Origin: Planctomycetaceae bacterium
GTDB taxonomy: Bacteria; Planctomycetota; Planctomycetia; Pirellulales; Pirellulaceae
Reading direction: 5' to 3'
Assembly: GCA_003455945.1 (NCBI GenBank)
Contig: DMPQ01000483.1
Span: 13,017-24,251 of the forward strand
DNA length: 11,235 bases
The translations under genes were made by a program, and so were the position numbers. Shown here piece after piece: positions 7,168-11,235 of this stretch; the first letter of the stretch is position 1; each line of letters opens with the position of its first letter. The notes beneath the pieces were generated by a model that ran no database searches, was not told where the DNA came from, and was given only the letters and a program-made list of their open reading frames with translations.

Positions 7168-8568
7168 TCAGGGTGAAAGCGAACGCGACTCGCCCGCCGT
7201 CGTCGGCCGATCGAGTCGATCGCGAGCGAATCGCGCGAGCCCTTCGAGAGCGGCTTCGGCCGACTCGGGTGCTCTCAGCGGACGGTCGGCAAGACGTCGT
7301 TCGATCGCCTGACGCAGCGCCGTCAACCGCCGCGGCAGACCGCCGCTGAGGACCGTTCGGCTCCACGATCGCGACGGATCCAGTCGCAAGGCGCACCGTT
7401 CGTACCGAGCGGCCATGTCGTCGAACGCCGCCGCGAAGATCGAGCCGATCGAGAGGTTCTCGAGCGTCAGTCCGACGATCGATCCGGTGTGGCCGGTCGG
7501 TCCGTCATGCAGCGTCAGATCGACTTCGATTCCTCGCGGAGTCGCCTCGCGCGACAGTCGCTCGATCTCCCTCCAAGGATCGAACGACTCGCGCGTCTCG
7601 CACCGAGTCAGTTCGGCGAACAGGTCGACCAGCCCCTGCAGCGCTCGGCCGGCCGGAAGATGCGTGATCGTCTCGAGCATCCGCCCGCCCGGATAAGGTC
7701 GGACCTGCAGTTCGCGCGGCTCGAACCGCTCGACGATCCGCGACACCTGCGACCCGGTCGAGACGTTGATCGAAAGTTCGCCCGGCTCGAGATCGACTCC
7801 GATCAAGGATGCCTGATGATCGCCGATCGCCGGCCAGCACGGGAGTCCTCGCCCCGGACCGTCGACGGCGATCGTGCCGCAGCTCGATCCGTCACGTACG
7901 AGTCGAGGCCAGGCGATCGCGCCGAACCCCAGCCGCTCGAACAATGCGTGATGCCAGTCGAAACGTTCGAGGTCGAGCAGACCGAGCGCACAGGTCGGAT
8001 CGGTGACGCACGGCGCGGCGCAGAGCTGCGCGATGACGACATCGCCGAGCGTCGCCGCACCGGCTGCCCGCTCCGGCATCTGGCCGGTGATCGTCAGCCA
8101 GGCCAGCAAGGCCGTCGCCGAACCGGGGCGGAGTTCGTTGCCGATCCTGCGGAGGTCATCGTGAGGGATCACTCGGCGGAGCGTCGTCAGAAAGCTCCCT
8201 TCATCGCCCCCTGTTCCGTAGCGCCGAGCCAACTCTCGTGCGCCGGTCCCCTCCTCGGTCCGTCGATCGCGCCACGAAAGGTAGCGCCCGAGCGGTCGGC
8301 CGTGCGCGTCGAGCAGCACGACTCCGCCCATCTGACTGCACCAGACGATTCCCTCGATGTCGTCCGTTTCGGCAAGACTCTCCGCGATCAGTTCCCGAAC
8401 CGCAGCGACGATCGGATCGAGTTCGATCTCGAAGCTCCCGGGAATCGCCGACGGGCTCGGTTCGGGAAAGGGGCGCGAGCGCGCACCGTCGATCTGCAGC
8501 GAACTCGCATCGACGCGAGCGAGCTTGATCGAGCTGGAACCGAGATCGATCGCCAGGTAACGACTCAT
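7168..8568 (-). CDS. FGGY-family carbohydrate kinase, sedoheptulokinase-like
   Basis: The protein has 466 residues, typical of FGGY kinases (about 450-520). The N-terminal phosphate-1 motif is AIDLGSSSIK (6-15). The catalytic base is expected at D250 in IGDHQAS (248-254). The phosphate-2 motif is NVSTGSQVS (268-276), the adenosine-site segment is TVLSGGLPRR (405-414), and a late motif ESAEAALEGLA follows (435-445). GDHQAS, STGSQVS and RPYPGGR together recall sedoheptulokinase (SHPK) rather than xylulokinase or glycerol kinase. It would phosphorylate a ketose in the cytoplasm with ATP. The sugar cannot be fixed from sequence. It leads the four-gene operon with SDR, E1 and E2. The ribosome-binding site before ATG 8568 is weak (GAG about ten bases upstream). 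The region just upstream carries a tandem repeat that may be regulatory. Confidence 0.92.
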   Translation of the reverse strand: MSRYLAIDLGSSSIKLARVDASSLQIDGARSRPFPEPSPSAIPGSFEIELDPIVAAVRELIAESLAETDDIEGIVWCSQMGGVVLLDAHGRPLGRYLSWRDRRTEEGTGARELARRYGTGGDEGSFLTTLRRVIPHDDLRRIGNELRPGSATALLAWLTITGQMPERAAGAATLGDVVIAQLCAAPCVTDPTCALGLLDLERFDWHHALFERLGFGAIAWPRLVRDGSSCGTIAVDGPGRGLPCWPAIGDHQASLIGVDLEPGELSINVSTGSQVSRIVERFEPRELQVRPYPGGRMLETITHLPAGRALQGLVDLFAELTRCETRESFDPWREIERLSREATPRGIEVDLTLHDGPTGHTGSIVGLTLENLSIGSIFAAAFDDMAARYERCALRLDPSRSWSRTVLSGGLPRRLTALRQAIERRLADRPLRAPESAEAALEGLARFARDRLDRPTTAGESRSLSP

Positions 8569-8627
8569 GCGCAGCGACTCGTCGAGGTACCACGAGATCG
8601 TGGGCGTCGGATCACGGTCATCAGAGA

Positions 8628-8685
8628 GTGTCTTTCGCGGAGTGTCATCGGATTCGGTGTCATCGGACTCGGTGTTGTCGTCTGC
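8628..8685. repeat. Phased 15-bp tandem repeat between the transporter and kinase genes
   Basis: Two direct copies of gtgtcatcggaYtcg lie head to tail at 8642-8656 and 8657-8671 and differ at one base. A diverged copy starting gtgttgtcg follows at 8672, and another gtgtc start lies at 8628, so the gtgt boxes fall at 14-15 base spacing. The array lies in the 150-base non-coding gap (8569-8718), 60-100 bases before the kinase start. It could be an array of regulator-binding sites for the operon or a simple slippage repeat. No terminator or convincing -35/-10 pair is visible in this gap. Confidence 0.6.
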
Positions 8686-8718
8686 TTGTCTGCCGTCGTG
8701 TCGAGCGTTCGAGCTGGC

Positions 8719-10416
8719 TTAGACCCCCAGCAGTTCGCGAAGGCCGGGCCATTGCTTCGTCAGAAAGACGATCACGGCCAGCCCCAGATAGAACGCGGCG
8801 CAGGCGAGCATGCCGAGGATGTGATGCAGTCGCGGGCGGATCTCGCGAGGGAGCAGCGTCAGATTGATCCACAGGAGCTGAATCGCGGTGATGCCGATCG
8901 CGAGGTTGTTCAGGTTGGCGATGACCAGGGTCATCAGCTTCGGGCTTCCGTACGTGGCGAACAGATAGGCGCAGACGAACGACCAGAGGACGTACGCGCC
9001 GAGGATCGCGTAGTAGATCCACTTGACGTCCTTCGGCTTCAGGCAGCGACGGACGGTCGGGCTCGCGGTCCAGGCGGCGTCGGTCCAGCGTCGCGCAAAG
9101 TCGTCGACGATCGACATCTGACTGGGGAACATCACCGCCAGTCCGGCGATCAGCGCTGCGACCCACAGCACGTTGGTGACGGCGGTTCCGAGGCCGGGCG
9201 CATGACGCAACCCGTCGGCCGAGATCAGCGCCTGGGCCCATTCGAGTTTCGTTTCGCCGCGAAAGATCGGCGAATGCGTCGCGAACTCGATCGACAGGAG
9301 CGCGGGGAACGCCATTCCCATGAAGCAGCCGGGAGCCCAGACGAGAATCTGATCCATCAGGACTCGCCGCCACCAGCCTCGCCAGCGCTGCAGATTCGCG
9401 ACCGTCAGCGGAAAGACCTTGCCGACATGACTCAGCGAGACCCTTCCGCCGCCGACGGCACTCGGGATCGCGCCGACCAGCTTCCCCATCCCCCAGCCTT
9501 GGTCCCGGACGAAGTTGCTGTAGGTCGAGTTGGCCAGGCCGCCCCCTCCTGCATAGCCGGCGAAGCCGCCGAGAACCGCGATGTTGGCGAGCGCGATCAC
9601 CGGCCAGACGCCATGCTCGTGATAGTGGCCGAACGCGTTCACCACCGTCTCGTTGCCGTCGGCGTCGGCGACCGGGACATTGCCGAACTGGACGAAGCCG
9701 ACGAAGACCTTCCCCCACGCCTCCGCCGGAACGAAGACGATGCCGACGATCAGGCAGAATCCGAGCACGAGCACGACCTTGGCGGTCATCACGACCTGCA
9801 GCAGGTTGTAGACCTTGCCGCCGATCAGCATCGGCAGCGCGACGCCGCCGAGTGCCAGGTAGGCCAATAGCGTGACGAGCCATCGGTCGTCGTCCCCCGG
9901 CGGCCGATCGAGCACCAGTGCCGCGAGAATCGCGGCTCCGTGCGTCGACAGCCCCGGAATGAGCGCGCTGCCGTTCAGCAGCAGCATCACCGCTGCCCAA
10001 AAGGCCGGCCCCGGAGCCTTGCGCATGAAGCCGGTAAGGACCGGCTCGCCGCAGTAGAGCGCGTAGCGACCGCACTCCAGGTTGTAGAAGACCTGGACCA
10101 GGATCGCGATCGTCGCGATCCACATCAGTCCGCCGCCGTACTTGGCGGTGATCTCGGGCCCGAACAGCCACTCTCCTCCGCCGATCTGAATCCCCATCAT
10201 CACGATCCCCGGTCCGATGAACCGGGTCCAGTGACGCCACGCGAGCGCCGGCGGCTCGGGAAGATCGTCGACGGTCCAGGCGGGAATGCCGCCGTGCGAT
10301 TCGTGCGCCGCGTTCTCCGACGGTTCGTTGCGGGAGCCGAGCGACGGCGCGGCGTTCCGATCACCGTCGTCGGCAAGGATCGCATCGCGTCGGTCTCGGT
10401 CGGGCTCGTGACTCAT
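8719..10416 (-). CDS. Nramp-like (distant) polytopic membrane transporter
   Basis: From ATG 10416 the protein has 565 residues. Residues 1-65 are hydrophilic and acidic, then about eleven hydrophobic segments follow. The first reads IGPGIVMMGIQIGGGEW, which aligns with Nramp transmembrane 1 (GPG...DPGNW), but the metal-binding DPGN is replaced by GGGE (79-82). The segment aligning with transmembrane 6 reads GFAGYAGGGGLANS (about 284-297) instead of the Met-Pro-His motif. This matches a planctomycete branch usually named Nramp family by homology; because key ligands are missing, its cargo may not be Mn or Fe. Two ATG codons adjoin (10419, 10416), and AGGGAG spacing favours 10416. It lies 40 bases after the cyclase gene, probably on the same transcript. 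It is 150 bases before the kinase, so it could import the substrate of that operon; that is inference. Confidence 0.8.
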   Translation of the reverse strand: MSHEPDRDRRDAILADDGDRNAAPSLGSRNEPSENAAHESHGGIPAWTVDDLPEPPALAWRHWTRFIGPGIVMMGIQIGGGEWLFGPEITAKYGGGLMWIATIAILVQVFYNLECGRYALYCGEPVLTGFMRKAPGPAFWAAVMLLLNGSALIPGLSTHGAAILAALVLDRPPGDDDRWLVTLLAYLALGGVALPMLIGGKVYNLLQVVMTAKVVLVLGFCLIVGIVFVPAEAWGKVFVGFVQFGNVPVADADGNETVVNAFGHYHEHGVWPVIALANIAVLGGFAGYAGGGGLANSTYSNFVRDQGWGMGKLVGAIPSAVGGGRVSLSHVGKVFPLTVANLQRWRGWWRRVLMDQILVWAPGCFMGMAFPALLSIEFATHSPIFRGETKLEWAQALISADGLRHAPGLGTAVTNVLWVAALIAGLAVMFPSQMSIVDDFARRWTDAAWTASPTVRRCLKPKDVKWIYYAILGAYVLWSFVCAYLFATYGSPKLMTLVIANLNNLAIGITAIQLLWINLTLLPREIRPRLHHILGMLACAAFYLGLAVIVFLTKQWPGLRELLGV

Positions 10417-10422
10417 CATCCG

Positions 10423-10428
10423 CTCCCT
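10423..10428 (-). promoter_or_regulatory. Shine-Dalgarno site deciding the transporter start
   Basis: The minus strand reads AGGGAG, then CGG, then ATGATG. The first ATG (10419) would be only three bases away and the second (10416) six bases, so the second is the better start. The resulting proteins differ by one Met. Confidence 0.55.
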
Positions 10429-10456
10429 GCGCGTCGCCGTTCGGTCGTCGCATCGT

Positions 10457-11235
10457 CTACTGCAGGACGATCGCGCGCCCCGGGGCGCCATGACCGTCGC
10501 GGATGCGAAGCGCCGCGAACAGGAAGTAGGCCTGCGACTCGATCTCGCCGACGCGATGCAGAAACTCCACGCCGACCATTTCTCGACTGCCGAGAGCCCA
10601 ATAGGTGCGCGCCGCCGATTCGGGATCGACGCCGCCGAGATCAGGGGCATCGGTCGCGACGCACTTCACGCCGCGCGTCGCCAGATGCGCGATTGCGGAG
10701 GCATCGACCGCCGGCCAACCTTCGGTCTTCCCCTTCAGCGGATCGTCCCACACGCCGCTCGGATCGACTCCGTCGCGCAGATGCCGATCCAGATGCCCGG
10801 TCCGAAAGATGACGATCTGGCCGGGAACGATCTCGCCATGCTCCGCCTCGTCGGCCACGATCCGATCGGCGGTGATCGCCGGCGAGGCGGGGCGCGACGA
10901 CGGATCGGTCGAGCCGACCAGATCGCGAACATCGATCACTCGAACCGGGCCGCAGGTCCACGACAGCGGCACCTGATCGACCGTCATCCGACTCGTTCCG
11001 CGCGGGCCGAACTCCCGCTCGTACCGTTCGAGCCAGCCGCGCACTTCGGGAGAGTATTCGGGGCGCGTTCCCGGTTCCGGCAATGCGTAGGCCGGCGGAA
11101 CCAGATGCGTTCCGGTCATCGCATCCATCACGTGCGTGTGATGCCACAGGTCGAGATAGTCGCTGTAGAGAAAGTCGACCTTCAGATAGACCTGGCGGTG
11201 ACGACCGGTTCCGTGTCCGGGATGAGTCAGCGGCG
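10457..11235 (-). CDS. Cyclase-family hydrolase (kynurenine-formamidase-like fold), partial, 5' end beyond the window
   Basis: The frame is open from the right edge to TAG at 10457, giving 258 visible residues; the start lies outside. Visible segments fit the bacterial cyclase family (Pfam PF04199): MTGTHLVPP at fragment residues 39-47, PGQIVIFRTG near 137-146, GVKCVATDAPDLG near 188-200 and GVEFL near 221-225. Family members are metal-dependent hydrolases acting on amides or lactones, for example N-formylkynurenine. Here the canonical HxGTHxDxPxH reads MTGTHLVPPAY, keeping only the second His (H43) and a Pro. The usual HH before the late Glu is replaced by TYW, while that Glu (223) remains. 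Metal binding is therefore altered or uses the nearby cluster HHTH (31-34). The transporter gene follows after 40 bases, probably in the same transcript. The substrate is unknown. Confidence 0.82.
   Translation of the reverse strand, partial: PLTHPGHGTGRHRQVYLKVDFLYSDYLDLWHHTHVMDAMTGTHLVPPAYALPEPGTRPEYSPEVRGWLERYEREFGPRGTSRMTVDQVPLSWTCGPVRVIDVRDLVGSTDPSSRPASPAITADRIVADEAEHGEIVPGQIVIFRTGHLDRHLRDGVDPSGVWDDPLKGKTEGWPAVDASAIAHLATRGVKCVATDAPDLGGVDPESAARTYWALGSREMVGVEFLHRVGEIESQAYFLFAALRIRDGHGAPGRAIVLQ

Noticed and set aside
6368..7396. In-frame upstream extension of the E1 gene to 7396 (1017 codons)
   Set aside because: The added 343 residues are out-of-frame SDR and kinase sequence without any domain. 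ATG 6367 has a ribosome-binding site and begins right where E1 alpha homology begins.
10420..10650. Upstream extension of the transporter gene to 10650
   Set aside because: The extra 78 residues overlap the end of the cyclase gene and are Ser/Arg-rich shadow. A good ribosome-binding site lies just before the ATGATG at 10419-10414.
1..11235. CRISPR arrays, tRNA or rRNA genes, insertion sequences and phage genes
   Set aside because: None seen. There is no spaced long repeat array, no transposase or integrase frame, and no cloverleaf-like segment in the few short gaps.

Overview
This window is GC-rich DNA, probably from a planctomycete (Planctomycetota). The reasons are the gene types: a secreted TlpA-type thioredoxin with Asp-rich calcium-loop-like segments, a secreted protein with two metallo-beta-lactamase folds, a fused E1 alpha-beta 2-oxoacid dehydrogenase, and an Nramp-like transporter without the usual metal motif. 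This assignment is inference from protein style and base composition; no marker gene is present. All eight genes lie on the minus strand, so the window is best read from right to left. The many long plus-strand open frames are antisense shadows caused by G/C-rich codons.

From right to left. (1) 11235-10457 is the 3' part of a cyclase-family hydrolase cut by the window edge. (2) 10416-8719 is a polytopic membrane transporter of distant Nramp type, 40 bases after the cyclase. (3) A 150-base gap (8569-8718) holds a phased 15-bp tandem repeat. (4) 8568-2878 is a tight four-gene operon: an FGGY carbohydrate kinase (sedoheptulokinase-like), a short-chain dehydrogenase (SDR), a fused E1 alpha-beta thiamine-diphosphate dehydrogenase, and an E2 lipoyl acyltransferase. 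The junctions are +9, -4 (ATGA overlap) and +4 bases. (5) After 196 bases with a candidate promoter comes a secreted TlpA-like thioredoxin (2681-1518), closed by a strong Rho-independent terminator (1431-1480). (6) After a 343-base spacer comes a secreted tandem metallo-beta-lactamase-fold protein (1174-1), cut by the left edge.

The likely theme of the central operon is catabolism of a sugar-like compound. The SDR would interconvert an alcohol and a ketone, the kinase would phosphorylate a ketose, and the acetoin-dehydrogenase-like E1/E2 pair would cleave or decarboxylate an alpha-keto compound to an acyl-CoA. The E3 (dihydrolipoamide dehydrogenase) is not in the window. The substrate is unknown. 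Four proteins depart from family consensus at functional positions: the SDR has Met in place of the catalytic Lys, the Nramp-like protein has GGGE in place of DPGN, the cyclase lacks several expected metal ligands, and the first domain of the MBL protein has a degraded HxHxDH. The whole window is also extremely rich in GATC, about one per 40 bases where counted.
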